A stretch of DNA of 64,000 nt from Pyramidobacter sp. YE332 (GCF_033060595.1 NZ_CP133038.1:682001-746000), one strand, 5' to 3'; shown: positions 30,924-39,702, counted from the stretch's first letter. Notes: a model not told the origin generated them from the sequence alone. Made by a program: numbers and translations.

Positions 30924-32456
30924 ATGGCCGTGCGGCACAAGATTCGCGATTTTTTCTGCGGCGCGCAGGAGGCGCGCGCCGGGGCGCTGGTTTCGGTGAC
31001 GGTGGGGGCGCTGTCGAAACCGGTCGGGTATCTGCGCACGCTGATGCTGGCGTGGCTGTTCGGCGCATCGGCGGGCATGGACGCTTTTTACGTCAGCATG
31101 GGGATCCTTTCGCTGCTGTGCCAGATCGTGCAGAATGTGACGGAATCGGCGCTGCTGCCGCGGCTGGTGCGGCAGCAGACGGAGGCGGATGCGGCGGCGC
31201 TGATGGCGCGCGTCTTTCGTCTGGCGTTGATCGGCGCGCTGCTGCTGGCGGCGCTGACGGCGGCTTTTTCGTCGCCGCTGGCGGCGTTTTTCGCGCGGCG
31301 TTTCGATCCGCCGCGGCTGAAGACGGCTGCCCGAATGCTGGTGATCCTGATCCCTTGGGGGGGCGCGTGGACGCTGATGCCCTTTTTCGAGGTCTGGAAC
31401 AATTTCAAGGGGAGGTACAGTCTTTCGGTCTCTCTCTCGGCGCTGGGGCATGCGCTGCTGATCCCGGCGATCTGGGCGGCGTCTTTTTTCTGGGGCGTGT
31501 ACGCCGTGCCGGCGATGTACAGTTTGGTGGTGGCGCTTCTGGCCTGGGGCACGTTCCGGGCCACGGGGGATTTCCCCTGGCGGGCTGCGGGCGCGGCGCG
31601 CAAAGAAGCGCTGCGCGAACTGCGCGCGGATTGTCTGCTCTGCGTCGGCATCGTCGGCGCCAGCGGGCTGTATCAGCTGGTGGATCGCTATTTCGCCTCG
31701 GGGCTGCCGGCGGGAAACATTTCCGCGCTCAGCTACGCGGGGCTGATCTACACGCTGCCGCAGAGCGTGCTCGCGCCGGCGCTGATGATCTATCTGCATC
31801 GCGTCAGCGCGCTGATGGCTTGTCCCGAAACGCCGCAAGCGCAGCTCAAAGCGGTGATGTGCACGGGCTGGCTTTACATGTTTCCGCCGGCGGCGCTGAT
31901 GTCGGCGCTGAGCCGGCCGCTGGTGAGGATCTTTCTGGGCTACGGCGCCTTCGACGCGGCGGCGGTGGCGCTGACGGCGCCGTGCATGGCCGCGGCGGCG
32001 TGGAGTCTGCCGCTGATGCTGTGGGGGCAGTTCTTGTCGCGCTACGCGCAGGCGGCGGGCAGGCTGAAGACGATCCTGTCCGTGAGTTACGGAGCGCTGG
32101 CGCTGAACGCGTTTCTGGACTGGATGCTGGCGCCGCGGTGGGGCGCGCCGGGGCTCTGCGTGGCGACGGGGCTGACGTGGGGCGGCTCGGCGCTGGTCTA
32201 TGCGGCGCTGTTGGCGCCGGGAGCGTTGAAGCACGCGGCCCGCGCGGTGTGGAAGCCGTCGCTCGCCTTCGCGCTGTCGTGCGTGGCGCTCTGGCCGCTG
32301 CGGGAAAACGGGATCGCGGCGGTCCTGGCCGGCGGGCTGCTGGCAGCGGCCTACTACCTGGGCGGCGAAAGGCTGGGTTTCTTCGATTCGGTGCCGCCGG
32401 TCTGGCGGCCGCGGGCGCTGTTGGCGCTGGCGCTGCGGCGAAAAAGAGGGGAATGA
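30924..32456 (+). CDS. murJ: Lipid II flippase MurJ family protein (MviN)
   Basis: 510 residues, about 14 transmembrane helices, of the MVF/MviN family that flips lipid II across the inner membrane for peptidoglycan synthesis. The N-terminal SKPVGYLRTLMLAWLFGASAGMDAFYVSMGI is the classic MviN opening. Further blocks are GASGLYQLVDRYFASGLPAG and ISALSYAGLIYTLPQSVLAPA. The ATG follows GGGCGAGGTGAAACG. Its upstream region and first codons are duplicated at 29232-29499. It stands alone between a toxin module and the tuf region. Confidence 0.85.
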   Translation: MAVRHKIRDFFCGAQEARAGALVSVTVGALSKPVGYLRTLMLAWLFGASAGMDAFYVSMGILSLLCQIVQNVTESALLPRLVRQQTEADAAALMARVFRLALIGALLLAALTAAFSSPLAAFFARRFDPPRLKTAARMLVILIPWGGAWTLMPFFEVWNNFKGRYSLSVSLSALGHALLIPAIWAASFFWGVYAVPAMYSLVVALLAWGTFRATGDFPWRAAGAARKEALRELRADCLLCVGIVGASGLYQLVDRYFASGLPAGNISALSYAGLIYTLPQSVLAPALMIYLHRVSALMACPETPQAQLKAVMCTGWLYMFPPAALMSALSRPLVRIFLGYGAFDAAAVALTAPCMAAAAWSLPLMLWGQFLSRYAQAAGRLKTILSVSYGALALNAFLDWMLAPRWGAPGLCVATGLTWGGSALVYAALLAPGALKHAARAVWKPSLAFALSCVALWPLRENGIAAVLAGGLLAAAYYLGGERLGFFDSVPPVWRPRALLALALRRKRGE

Positions 32457-32491
32457 AGGCGGCGGGAAAGAGCCGGTCGCCTTCGATGGTG

Positions 32492-32507
32492 CGTTCCACG
32501 TGGAACA
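32492..32507. promoter_or_regulatory. parS-like centromere site
   Basis: CGTTCCACGTGGAACA differs in one end base from a canonical bacterial parS form, TGTTCCACGTGGAACA. The inner 14 bases, GTTCCACGTGGAAC, are a perfect palindrome. ParB would bind here for chromosome segregation, and parS sites usually lie near the origin. Confidence 0.7.
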
Positions 32508-32831
32508 TTTTGCATGAAGAGAGCCCGACGGCCGATTCTCCGTCGCGTCCTCCGGACGGTTCGATCGCGATGCGGAAACGCGCCGGCGAAATCCGCCCTC
32601 TGTTGTGCCGGGATCGCGGCGCCGCTGTGCGCGGAAAACGGCCCGTTCGTTTTTTTTAATTGATTTATCGGCGATGACGGGAAGGTCAAATTTTGTTGGG
32701 CGAGAATCTTTTGCTGTGAAGTGCGCATGAATTTTTAATGAAAGATCAAATATTCTGCCAAAATGATGAATTTAATTCGATCCGCGGGGCGAGGCTTCAG
32801 GTGAGACACGCTGTTTTTTTAGATTGGGCCG

Positions 32832-32860
32832 TGGACAAGACGGGCGCACTTTGATAAAAT
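32832..32860 (+). promoter_or_regulatory. Likely tuf promoter
   Basis: TGGACA (32832-32837), 17 bp spacer, TAAAAT (32855-32860). It implies an unusually long leader before tuf. Confidence 0.55.
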
Positions 32861-33081
32861 TCCAGAGAACCTGTTCACTCTTGTATGGACGAGCGAAAAG
32901 CAGAACGTTCGTCTGCGGCCTCTCCGCCCGCATCGCGGTGGAGTCGTCTGCTGGAACGGAGAAAGAAGCTGTCGGCGACGGTCCTTTGTGACGCGGTCGC
33001 AGGAGAGATGACGCAGGCTTGATTTTCGATAAGCGGCCCCTGCAGGGCCCGAAAATTTTCAGTTTTAGGGAGGCCACATCA

Positions 33082-34281
33082 ATGGCAAAAGAGAAATTTG
33101 AGCGCAGCAAGCCCCATCTGAACATCGGAACGATCGGGCACATCGACCACGGCAAGACGACGCTGACGGCGGCGATCTCTCACGTTCTGTCGAAGACAGG
33201 CTACGCGGAAGAGACCAAATTCGACCAGATCGACAAAGCGCCGGAAGAGAAAGAACGCGGCATCACCATCAACATCTCCCACATCGAGTACACCACCGAC
33301 AAACGCCACTACGCCCACATCGACTGCCCCGGGCACGCCGACTACATCAAGAACATGATCACCGGAGCGGCGCAGATGGACGGAGCCATCCTCGTCGTCG
33401 CGGCCACCGACGGGCCCATGCCCCAGACCCGCGAACACGTCCTGCTCGCCCGCCAAGTCAACGTCCCCGCGCTGATCGTCTTCATGAACAAAATCGACCT
33501 CGTCGACGACCCCGAACTCCTCGACCTCGTGGAAATGGAAGTGCGCGAACTGCTGAGCAAATACGGCTTCCCCGGCGACGACATCCCCATCATCCGCGGC
33601 AGCGCGCTGAAAGCGCTGGAAGAAGGGACCGGAGCGCGCGACGACAAGTGGAGCAAACCCATCTGGGACCTCCTTGACGCGTGCGACAGCTACCTCCCCG
33701 AACCCGTGCGTGAAATGGACAAACCCTTCCTGATGCCCATCGAAGACGTCTTCACCATCACCGGGCGCGGCACCGTCGTGACCGGGCGAGTCGAACGCGG
33801 AGTGATCAAACCCGGCGACGAAGCCGAGATCGTCGGCATCAAAGACACCCGCAAAGTCGTCATCACCAGCTTGGAAATGTTCCGCAAAATGCTCGACGAC
33901 GCCGAAGCCGGCGACAACGTCGGAGCGCTGCTGCGCGGCATCGACAAGAGCGAAGTCGAACGCGGACAGGTATTGGCGAAACCCGGGAGCATCCAGCCCC
34001 ACAAGAAATTCAAAGCGGAAGTGTACGTGCTGAAGAAAGAAGAAGGCGGCCGTCACACCCCCTTCTTCAACGGCTACAAACCCCAGTTCTACGTGCGCAC
34101 CACCGACGTGACCGGCTCCATCAAACTTCCGGACGGAGTGGAAATGGTGATGCCGGGAGACAACAGCACCTTCGAAGTGGACCTGATCGCGCCCGTGGCG
34201 ATGAACGAAGGCCTTCGTTTCGCCATCCGCGAAGGCGGCCACACCGTCGGCGCCGGCGTCGTCTCCCAGATCCTCGAGTAG
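33082..34281 (+). CDS. tuf: Elongation factor Tu
   Basis: 399 residues, the standard length. It is the GTPase that delivers aminoacyl-tRNA to the ribosome. G1 is [11 protein letters not shown] (Ile replaces the commoner Val), G3 DCPGHADY, G4 NKID and G5 [11 protein letters not shown] at 33082 is preceded by GGGAGG. Codon use is strongly biased to GAC, GTC, AAC and ATC, as expected for a highly expressed gene. A terminator follows, separating it from rpmG. The nearby Doc-type toxin could target this protein; that is known for phage P1 Doc only. Confidence 0.98.
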   Translation: MAKEKFERSKPHLNIGTIGHIDHGKTTLTAAISHVLSKTGYAEETKFDQIDKAPEEKERGITINISHIEYTTDKRHYAHIDCPGHADYIKNMITGAAQMDGAILVVAATDGPMPQTREHVLLARQVNVPALIVFMNKIDLVDDPELLDLVEMEVRELLSKYGFPGDDIPIIRGSALKALEEGTGARDDKWSKPIWDLLDACDSYLPEPVREMDKPFLMPIEDVFTITGRGTVVTGRVERGVIKPGDEAEIVGIKDTRKVVITSLEMFRKMLDDAEAGDNVGALLRGIDKSEVERGQVLAKPGSIQPHKKFKAEVYVLKKEEGGRHTPFFNGYKPQFYVRTTDVTGSIKLPDGVEMVMPGDNSTFEVDLIAPVAMNEGLRFAIREGGHTVGAGVVSQILE

Positions 34282-34320
34282 ATCTCCCTGGGCCTTTTAT
34301 AAGGAAAGGACTTTGAAAGA

Positions 34321-34355
34321 AAAAATCCTCCTGCTCTGGCGGCGGGAGGATTTTT
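34321..34355 (+). terminator. Terminator of tuf
   Basis: AAAAATCCTCC (34321-34331) pairs with GGAGGATTTTT (34345-34355). Confidence 0.9.
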
Positions 34356-34391
34356 CCCGGAATTTTTTTTCACTGAGAGGAGGTGCACGTC

Positions 34392-34541
34392 ATGGCAGAC
34401 GAGATCGGCCTTACATGCACTGAATGCAAGAACCGCAACTACGTGACCTTCATCAACAAGAAGAACATGAACGGCAAACTTCAGCTGAACAAGTACTGCA
34501 AGCACTGCAGAAAACACACCTTGCACAAAGAGAGCAAGTAG
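34392..34541 (+). CDS. rpmG: 50S ribosomal protein L33
   Basis: 49 residues, [20 protein letters not shown] onward, behind a strong GAGGAGGTG. Both zinc-type CxxC pairs are present (CTEC and CKHC), so this is the zinc-binding L33 form. It lies in the conserved order rpmG, tRNA-Trp, secE, nusG, 22 bp before the tRNA. Confidence 0.96.
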   Translation: MADEIGLTCTECKNRNYVTFINKKNMNGKLQLNKYCKHCRKHTLHKESK

Positions 34542-34562
34542 TGTATAATCCCTGATTGTCGC

Positions 34563-34639
34563 AGGTCCGTAGCTCCAATTGGTAGAGCGTCGGTCTCCAA
34601 AACCGAGGGTTGAAGGTTCGAATCCTTCCGGGCCTGCCA
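34563..34639 (+). tRNA. tRNA-Trp (CCA anticodon)
   Basis: Acceptor arms AGGTCCG and CGGGCCT pair with one G-U; discriminator G and encoded CCA. The anticodon loop in GGTCTCCAAAACC gives CCA, and the T arm is GAAGGTTCGAATCCTTC. Confidence 0.96.
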
Positions 34640-34680
34640 TTATGTTGTGACCAAAACAAAAAGAATAGGGGGCCAAGGTT

Positions 34681-34863
34681 GTGGATAAGCTCAAAAGCAC
34701 GCTCCGCGAAGCGCGCGCCGAACTCAACAAGATCACTTGGCCTGGCAAACAGCAAGTCTGGTATTCTACTCTGGTCGTGATCTTTGTAACGCTCCTTGTG
34801 GCGACGTATCTCGGAATCGTCGATCTGGTCCTGACGGGAGTTTTTTCAAAGATTCTTGGATAG
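34681..34863 (+). CDS. secE: Preprotein translocase subunit SecE
   Basis: 60 residues with a GTG start. The short form has one transmembrane helix (about residues 32-55) preceded by the amphipathic LREARAELNKITWPGKQQVW, the signature of SecE. It clamps SecY in the SecYEG channel. It is followed 50 bp later by nusG in the universal secE-nusG-rplKAJL order. Confidence 0.96.
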   Translation: MDKLKSTLREARAELNKITWPGKQQVWYSTLVVIFVTLLVATYLGIVDLVLTGVFSKILG

Positions 34864-34913
34864 GATCTTTTTGCCGGGCATCCAATTCCATTGCAGGGAG
34901 GTTCAGGGGGCCG

Positions 34914-35483
34914 ATGTTTTTCGGGTCCCTTTTTTACTATGACCGAAAAAAACATGAATGGTTCACTGTCCAGACCTATTCTGGATATGAAAACAAGGTC
35001 AAAGCCAACCTGGATCAGCGGATTGCTTCGATGGGCATGGAGAACAAGATCTTCCGCGTTCTCGTGCCGACGGAAGAACGAGTCGTTGTCAAGGATGGAA
35101 AGTCGCGACGCATTTCCCACAAGCTCTTCCCCAGTTACGTGCTGGTGGAGATGATCATGGACGAGCAGTCGTGGTATGTCGTGCGTCATACGCCCGGCGT
35201 GACGGGGTTCATCGGCGCCGGCAACCATCCGCTGCCGATCACCGACAGCGAGATCGACGAGATCCTCGTCAAGATCGGCGAGAAGGAAGCCGCCCCGGCG
35301 CCCAAGGTCGAGATCGACTGCGAGATCGGCGACCGCGTCCGCGTGTCGGCCGGTCCCCTCGCCGGCATGGAGGGCCCCGTGACGGAGATCTCGCCCGGCA
35401 AGGGCAAGGTAAAATTCAGCGCCAACGTCTTCGGACACGACACTGAGATCGAAGTGGATTATGCAGAGCTGGAAAAGCTCTGA
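34914..35483 (+). CDS. nusG: Transcription termination/antitermination factor NusG
   Basis: 189 residues. The NGN domain (WFTVQTYSGYENKVKANLDQ, FPSYVLVEMIMDEQSWYVVR, PGVTGFIG) is followed by a C-terminal KOW domain (IGDRVRVSAGPLAGMEGPVT). The ATG at 34914 gives an N-terminal MFFGSLFYYDRKKHE extension of about 15 residues before the usual beginning of the domain. GGAGG lies 12 bases upstream and AGGGGG only 3, so a start slightly further downstream cannot be excluded. It links RNA polymerase to Rho or to the ribosome. Confidence 0.95.
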   Translation: MFFGSLFYYDRKKHEWFTVQTYSGYENKVKANLDQRIASMGMENKIFRVLVPTEERVVVKDGKSRRISHKLFPSYVLVEMIMDEQSWYVVRHTPGVTGFIGAGNHPLPITDSEIDEILVKIGEKEAAPAPKVEIDCEIGDRVRVSAGPLAGMEGPVTEISPGKGKVKFSANVFGHDTEIEVDYAELEKL

Positions 35484-35563
35484 TAAATAAGTCCGCCGCC
35501 GTCTCTTGTACGATGGGAGCGGGCTTCACTAAATCTGCGCATTAGCGAGAGGAGTCTTTAAGT

Positions 35564-35989
35564 ATGGCAAAGAAAGTCATTGGCGTGGTCAAACTCCAGC
35601 TGCCCGCTGGCAAAGCCACACCTGCGCCGCCCGTGGGACCCGCGCTTGGCCAGTACGGTGTGAACATCATGGAGTTCGTGAAGCAGTTCAACGCGAAAAC
35701 GGCGTCTCAGCCGGGGATGATCATCCCCGCCGTGCTGACCGTTTACGCGGACAGAAGCTTCTCCTTCATCCTCAAGACACCGCCTGCAAGCGTGCTGATT
35801 CGTAAGGCTGCGGGAATCGAAAAAGGATCGGGCGCGCCGAACAAGAGCAAAGTCGCGAAGCTGACGATGGCCCAGGTCATGGAGATCGCCAAGGTCAAGC
35901 TGCCCGACATGAACGCCAACGACGTGGACGCCGCCGCCGCGATGGTGGCCGGCACCGCCCGTTCGATGGGCGTCGACGTCACCGAGTAG
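35564..35989 (+). CDS. rplK: 50S ribosomal protein L11
   Basis: 141 residues, the standard length. [20 protein letters not shown] is the conserved L11 N-terminus and the C-terminal rRNA-binding domain includes [17 protein letters not shown] precedes the ATG. It forms the GTPase-associated centre with L10-L12. Confidence 0.97.
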   Translation: MAKKVIGVVKLQLPAGKATPAPPVGPALGQYGVNIMEFVKQFNAKTASQPGMIIPAVLTVYADRSFSFILKTPPASVLIRKAAGIEKGSGAPNKSKVAKLTMAQVMEIAKVKLPDMNANDVDAAAAMVAGTARSMGVDVTE

Positions 35990-36048
35990 CCGCCGCAAGG
36001 CGTACCGTGGAAGGCGAAAGCCGTCATCACCACAAGGAGGAAAAAACA

Positions 36049-36765
36049 ATGGCAAAAATTGGCAAGAGACGCGCCGAGCTTCTCAAGAAGCTGGAGCCCC
36101 TCAAGGCGTACGGCCTCGAAGAGGGCATCGAATTGGCCCTTTCGGCCGCGAACGCGAAGTTCGACGAGAGCGTGGAGATCCACGTCCGTCTGAACGTCGA
36201 TCCCCGTCAGGCGGATCAGCAGGTGCGCAGCACCGTTGGCCTGCCCAACGGCACCGGCAAGACGAAGCGCGTCGTCGTCCTGACTTCCACCGACAAAAAC
36301 GTGGAAGCTCAGGAAGCGGGCGCCGATTACGTCGGCAGCACCGATCTGGTCGACAAGATCAAGGGCGGCTGGATGGACTTCGAAGCCGTCGTCGCCACGC
36401 CGGAAATGATGAAGTTCATCGGCCCTCTCGGCAAGGTGCTCGGCCCCCGCGGGCTGATGCCCAGCGCCAAAGCCGGTACGGTCACGGCCAACGTCGGCTC
36501 GACCGTCAAGGAGATCAAGGCCGGCCGCGTCGAGTACCGCGTCGATAAGTTCGGCATCCTGCACAACGCCATCGGCAAGGCCAGCTTCGGCAAGGACAAG
36601 ATCCTCGAGAACATCAAGGCCTATTACGCCGCGGTGCTCAAGTCCCGCCCCGTCGCCGTCAAGGGCGCTTACGTGAAGTCCCTGACGTTGTCCACGACCA
36701 TGGGCGTAGGCGTGCGCATCGACGCCGCCGACGCGGAAAAAATCTGCGCGGCTGCCGCCGAATAA
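36049..36765 (+). CDS. rplA: 50S ribosomal protein L1
   Basis: 238 residues with ATG at 36049 behind [26 protein letters not shown] and [18 protein letters not shown] are signature blocks. It lies 59 bp after rplK in one transcription unit that ends at a terminator at 36781. L1 forms the mobile L1 stalk and often represses its own operon. Confidence 0.97.
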   Translation: MAKIGKRRAELLKKLEPLKAYGLEEGIELALSAANAKFDESVEIHVRLNVDPRQADQQVRSTVGLPNGTGKTKRVVVLTSTDKNVEAQEAGADYVGSTDLVDKIKGGWMDFEAVVATPEMMKFIGPLGKVLGPRGLMPSAKAGTVTANVGSTVKEIKAGRVEYRVDKFGILHNAIGKASFGKDKILENIKAYYAAVLKSRPVAVKGAYVKSLTLSTTMGVGVRIDAADAEKICAAAAE

Positions 36766-36780
36766 GGTTTCGCCCTTCGT

Positions 36781-36831
36781 CAACCTCTCGCGCAAGCGAG
36801 GGTTGATTTTTTTTATCCCTTCGGGTATAAT
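36781..36831 (+). promoter_or_regulatory. rplA terminator overlapping the rplJL promoter
   Basis: CAACCTCTCGC-GCAA-GCGAGGGTTG followed by eight T (36781-36814) ends rplKA. The same bases supply TTGATT (36803-36808), 17 bp, TATAAT (36826-36831), so the terminator's descending arm is the -35 box of the next promoter. Confidence 0.85.
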
Positions 36832-36837
36832 CCACAA

Positions 36838-36990
36838 CTGTGAACTTAAGACAGTGGGTACCTTCGGGTACAAAGGTTTGCCGCCCACCGAGGTTCGGAA
36901 TGTAAAACGACTTCATGCTGCGCCGTGCGCGCGTATTGTGGCGTTCAATCTTCCCTGCCTGCGGAGGCGGGGAAGATTTTTATTTGAGGA
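36838..36990 (+). promoter_or_regulatory. Ribosomal protein L10 leader
   Basis: AAGACAGTGGGTACC, TTCGGGTAC and GCCCACCGAGGTT follow the known L10-leader pattern, a kink-turn hairpin bound by the L10-L12 complex for autoregulation. Near the end AATCTTCCC (36947 region) pairs with GGGGAAGATT, then TTTATTT, a terminator-like attenuator just before the ribosome-binding site GAGGAGG. Confidence 0.75.
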
Positions 36991-37001
36991 GGTGAATCGA
37001 T

Positions 37002-37532
37002 TTGCCCGCACAGTATAAAGTTGATCAGGTTGCCGAACTGAAAGATCTGTTCAGCGGCGCCGAGGCGATTTTCGTCGCCGAATACCGCGGTCTGACCGTG
37101 GCTCAGGCTTCCGCGCTGCGCAAGGCGATCCGCTCTGCCGGCGGCAAGGCGAAAGTGGCCCGTAACCGGCTTGCCGAGATCGCTCTCGACGAAGTGGGAC
37201 TGGCCAAGGACGTGAAGATGATGAAGGGGCCCAACCTCTACGTCGTCGCCGCCGACAACAGCCCCGCCGTGGCCAAGGCCATCAAGGATTTCAGCGAAGT
37301 GAAGGAAAACGCCGCGTTCGTCATCAAGGGCGGCGTGATGGGGAAGGAACTGCTGGACCTCAACAACGTCAAAGCTCTGGCCGCCATGCCCTCCCGCGAC
37401 GAGCTCATCGCCAAGGCGGTCGGCTCCATCGCCAGCCCGCTCCGCGGCCTCGTTACGGTTCTGTCCGGCCTGCCCCGCGGCCTTGTGACCGCGCTGTCCG
37501 CGATCGCCGACAAGAAGAAAGAAGCTGCGTAA
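37002..37532 (+). CDS. rplJ: 50S ribosomal protein L10
   Basis: 176 residues with a TTG start eight or so bases after GAGGAGGTG; no ATG fits. YRGLTVAQASALRKAIRSAG and KVARNRLAEIAL are L10 signatures, and the C-terminal helix binds L7/L12 dimers. It follows the L10 leader and precedes rplL by 89 bp. Confidence 0.96.
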   Translation: MPAQYKVDQVAELKDLFSGAEAIFVAEYRGLTVAQASALRKAIRSAGGKAKVARNRLAEIALDEVGLAKDVKMMKGPNLYVVAADNSPAVAKAIKDFSEVKENAAFVIKGGVMGKELLDLNNVKALAAMPSRDELIAKAVGSIASPLRGLVTVLSGLPRGLVTALSAIADKKKEAA

Positions 37533-37621
37533 AAGCAGCGTGACCGCGCTCCGAGAGCGCACATCCGAGAATCCGGCGGCCTGAGGCCGCCTGAACAAAT
37601 TTCCCGAGGAGGAAAATTACT

Positions 37622-37999
37622 ATGACCAAAGATGAGATCATTTCCGCGATTGAAAGCATGTCCGTTCTTGACCTGGCCGACCTGGTGAAGGCCCTTGAAG
37701 AGAAGTTCGGCGTTTCCGCCGCCGCGCCCGTGATGATGGCCGCGGGCGGCGCCGCTGCCGGCGCTGCCGCTCCCGCCGCCGAGGAGAAGACCGAGTTCGA
37801 CGTGGTGCTGAAGGAAGTCGGCGCCCAGAAACTCCAGGTCATCAAGGTCGTCCGCGAAGTCACCGGCCTTGGCCTCAAGGACGCCAAGGACTTTGTCGAG
37901 AACCCCGGCAAACCGATCAAGGAAGGCCTGTCCAAGGAAGACGCCGAAGCTCTCGTCAAGCAGTTCGAGGGCACCGGCGCGACCGTCGTGCTCGCTTAA
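37622..37999 (+). CDS. rplL: 50S ribosomal protein L7/L12
   Basis: 125 residues: N-terminal dimerisation domain ([20 protein letters not shown]), an Ala/Gly-rich hinge (about residues 36-55) and the conserved C-terminal domain ([32 protein letters not shown]). GAGGAGG precedes the ATG. A terminator follows; rpoB, which usually comes next, is absent. Confidence 0.97.
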   Translation: MTKDEIISAIESMSVLDLADLVKALEEKFGVSAAAPVMMAAGGAAAGAAAPAAEEKTEFDVVLKEVGAQKLQVIKVVREVTGLGLKDAKDFVENPGKPIKEGLSKEDAEALVKQFEGTGATVVLA

Positions 38000-38025
38000 T
38001 CGCCCGATACGAAAAAATGTGCCTG

Positions 38026-38065
38026 AAAAAGGGGACCCCGTCGCTGGCGGGATCCCCTTTTTTTT
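38026..38065 (+). terminator. Terminator of rplJL
   Basis: AAAAAGGGGACCCCG (38026-38040) pairs with CGGGATCCCCTTTTT, one mismatch, then more T. Confidence 0.9.
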
Positions 38066-38101
38066 GTTATGATGCGGGCGAGACGGCGAGGAGGAATGGT
38101 C

Positions 38102-38953
38102 ATGACACCGGTAATCGACGTGCACGTCCACGTGTATCCCGAACAGTTCGTCAGGGATCAGGAGTTGATTTCGAAAAGGGAGCCGCATTTCGATCTGCTC
38201 ACGCACAACAGGGTCCATAAATGGGGCACGGCGGATCAGCTGATCCGCCGCATGGACGAGACGGGCGTCGAGCAGTCGTGGATCTTCGGCTTCGCGTTCC
38301 GCGATCCCGGGCTGTGCGCGATCTGCAACGACTACGTGATCGACGCCGTGCGGCGTTATCCGGGGCGGTTGAAGGGCTTCGCCTCGGTCTCGCCGCTGAC
38401 GCGGGGGTTTGCCGCCGAGGCGGAGCGCTGCGCCGACGCCGGGCTGATCGGCATCGGCGAGCTGTTTCCGCAGGGGCAGAACTTCGATCTCGGCGACCGG
38501 CGCCAGACGTGGCGCCTGGCCGCCGTGCTGGAGGAGCGCCGGCTGCTGCTCAACGTGCATACGGCCGAGCCGGTGGGGCACGACTACGACGGCAAGGGCA
38601 ACGTCGGGCCCAAGGAAGCCGCGGCGTTCTGCCTGAACCATCCCGGCGTCAGGGTGATCTTCGCCCACTTCGGCGGCGGCCTCTGGCTGTACGAGACCAT
38701 GCCGGAGATGAAACTTGCGCTCAAAAACGCCCGGTACGACACGGCCGCCTGGCCGTTCCTGTACGACGCGCGCGTGCTCGCCGCGGCGAAGGCCGCCGGC
38801 GCGCTGGACAAGATGCTGTACGGCACCGACTGGCCGATCCTGGACCGCGAGCGCTTCGCGTCGCGGCTGCGGGGCTGCGGCCTGGACGAGCGGGAAAAAG
38901 AGGCGTTCATGGGCGGCGCGGCGGCGCGTCTGCTGGCTGAAAGAGAGCGCTGA
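38102..38953 (+). CDS. Amidohydrolase 2 family metal-dependent hydrolase
   Basis: 283 residues, TIM-barrel amidohydrolase of the ACMSD/amidohydrolase_2 type. DVHVHVYP near the N-terminus supplies the HxH metal pair, NVHTAEPVGHDYDG and IFAHFGGGLWLYE the later histidines, and LYGTDWPI the C-terminal catalytic Asp. ATG at 38102 is favoured by spacing from GAGGAGG; an in-frame ATG lies two codons earlier. The substrate is unknown. It sits alone between the ribosomal operon and the tRNA cluster, where rpoBC would usually be. Confidence 0.82.
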   Translation: MTPVIDVHVHVYPEQFVRDQELISKREPHFDLLTHNRVHKWGTADQLIRRMDETGVEQSWIFGFAFRDPGLCAICNDYVIDAVRRYPGRLKGFASVSPLTRGFAAEAERCADAGLIGIGELFPQGQNFDLGDRRQTWRLAAVLEERRLLLNVHTAEPVGHDYDGKGNVGPKEAAAFCLNHPGVRVIFAHFGGGLWLYETMPEMKLALKNARYDTAAWPFLYDARVLAAAKAAGALDKMLYGTDWPILDRERFASRLRGCGLDEREKEAFMGGAAARLLAERER

Positions 38954-38992
38954 GCGCGCTCGGGCGGCGCGAGGTTTTTGCGAAACCGAACT

Positions 38993-39020
38993 TGACAGGT
39001 CCAAAGCATGATGATAGAAT
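38993..39020 (+). promoter_or_regulatory. Promoter of the tRNA cluster
   Basis: TTGACA (38993-38998), 16 bp, TAGAAT (39015-39020), 30 bp before tRNA-Val. Confidence 0.8.
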
Positions 39021-39049
39021 CTTCCTCGTGCTAGCGAGGCGGCATACAG

Positions 39050-39124
39050 GGGCGGTTAGCTCAGCGGAAGAGCGCCTGCCTTACAAGCAGGTGGTCACAG
39101 GTTCGATCCCTGTATCGCCCACCA
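39050..39124 (+). tRNA. tRNA-Val (TAC anticodon)
   Basis: Acceptor GGGCGGT pairs with ATCGCCC; anticodon loop CTTACAA gives TAC; CCA encoded. Confidence 0.96.
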
Positions 39125-39131
39125 TCCAATA

Positions 39132-39208
39132 GGGGTTGTAGCTCAGTCGGTTAGAGCGTCGGCCTGTCACGCCGAAGGTCGAGAGTTCGAGTCTCTTCAG
39201 CCCCGCCA
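39132..39208 (+). tRNA. tRNA-Asp (GTC anticodon)
   Basis: Acceptor GGGGTTG pairs with CAGCCCC; anticodon loop CTGTCAC gives GTC; discriminator G, CCA encoded. Confidence 0.96.
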
Positions 39209-39214
39209 TTGCAC

Positions 39215-39290
39215 GGCGAGATAGCTCAGTTGGTAGAGCAGGGGACTGAAAATCCCCGTGTCCCCAGTCCGATTCTGGGTCTCGCCACCA
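39215..39290 (+). tRNA. tRNA-Phe (GAA anticodon)
   Basis: Acceptor GGCGAGA pairs with TCTCGCC; anticodon loop CTGAAAA gives GAA; CCA encoded. Confidence 0.96.
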
Positions 39291-39296
39291 TCCGAT

Positions 39297-39371
39297 GCGG
39301 AAGTAGCTCAGGGGTAGAGCACAACCTTGCCAAGGTTGGGGTCGCGGGTTCAAATCCCGTCTTCCGCTCCA
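39297..39371 (+). tRNA. tRNA-Gly (GCC anticodon)
   Basis: Acceptor GCGGAAG pairs with CTTCCGC; anticodon loop TTGCCAA gives GCC; CCA encoded. Confidence 0.96.
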
Positions 39372-39389
39372 TTTTGACGTTAAGAGACC

Positions 39390-39463
39390 GGCGGCATAGC
39401 CAAGTGGTAAGGCAGAGGACTGCAAATCCTTTATCCCCAGTTCGAATCTGGGTGCCGCCTCCA
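39390..39463 (+). tRNA. tRNA-Cys (GCA anticodon)
   Basis: Acceptor GGCGGCA pairs with TGCCGCC; anticodon loop CTGCAAA gives GCA; discriminator T, CCA encoded. Confidence 0.96.
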
Positions 39464-39469
39464 TAAAAT

Positions 39470-39545
39470 TCCTCGATAGCTCAGTCGGCAGAGCGGGTGA
39501 CTGTTAATCACTAGGTCGCAGGTTCAAGTCCTGCTCGAGGAGCCA
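39470..39545 (+). tRNA. tRNA-Asn (GTT anticodon)
   Basis: Acceptor TCCTCGA pairs with TCGAGGA; anticodon loop CTGTTAA gives GTT; discriminator G, CCA encoded. Confidence 0.96.
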
Positions 39546-39554
39546 GAATGTTCA

Positions 39555-39593
39555 CGGGCTTTCAGCATAGTCGCGCTGAAAGCCCGTTTTTTT
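39555..39593 (+). terminator. Terminator of the tRNA cluster
   Basis: CGGGCTTTCAGC (39555-39566) pairs with GCTGAAAGCCCG (39575-39586), then seven T. A second perfect hairpin, GCGGGCGAAAGCCG with its complement, follows at about 39612-39646. Confidence 0.9.
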
Positions 39594-39702
39594 GTTTTTG
39601 GCGGCGTGAATGCGGGCGAAAGCCGGACCATCGGCTTTCGCCCGCATTTCCGTATCTTGCCGTCTTTTGTTTTGAAAAGGACCGACATTTCCCACGCCGT
39701 CC

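Larger units (their letters stand above)
32457..33081 (+). other. Intergenic region before tuf with parS-like site and promoter
   Basis: 625 bp without a convincing gene. It contains the parS-like palindrome (32492-32507), an AT-rich stretch (32650-32830), a promoter (32832-32860) and a leader of about 215 bases with a GGCCCCTGCAGGGCCC palindrome around 33036-33051 shortly before the tuf ribosome-binding site. Confidence 0.6.

Noticed and set aside
32457-33081. A missing gene between murJ and tuf
   Set aside because: No frame has both a ribosome-binding site and protein-like sequence; the region is explained by a parS-like site, the tuf promoter and a long leader.
39050-39545. A regularly spaced repeat array, possibly CRISPR
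   Set aside because: The spacing comes from six consecutive tRNA genes with encoded CCA. No CRISPR repeats or cas genes occur in the window.
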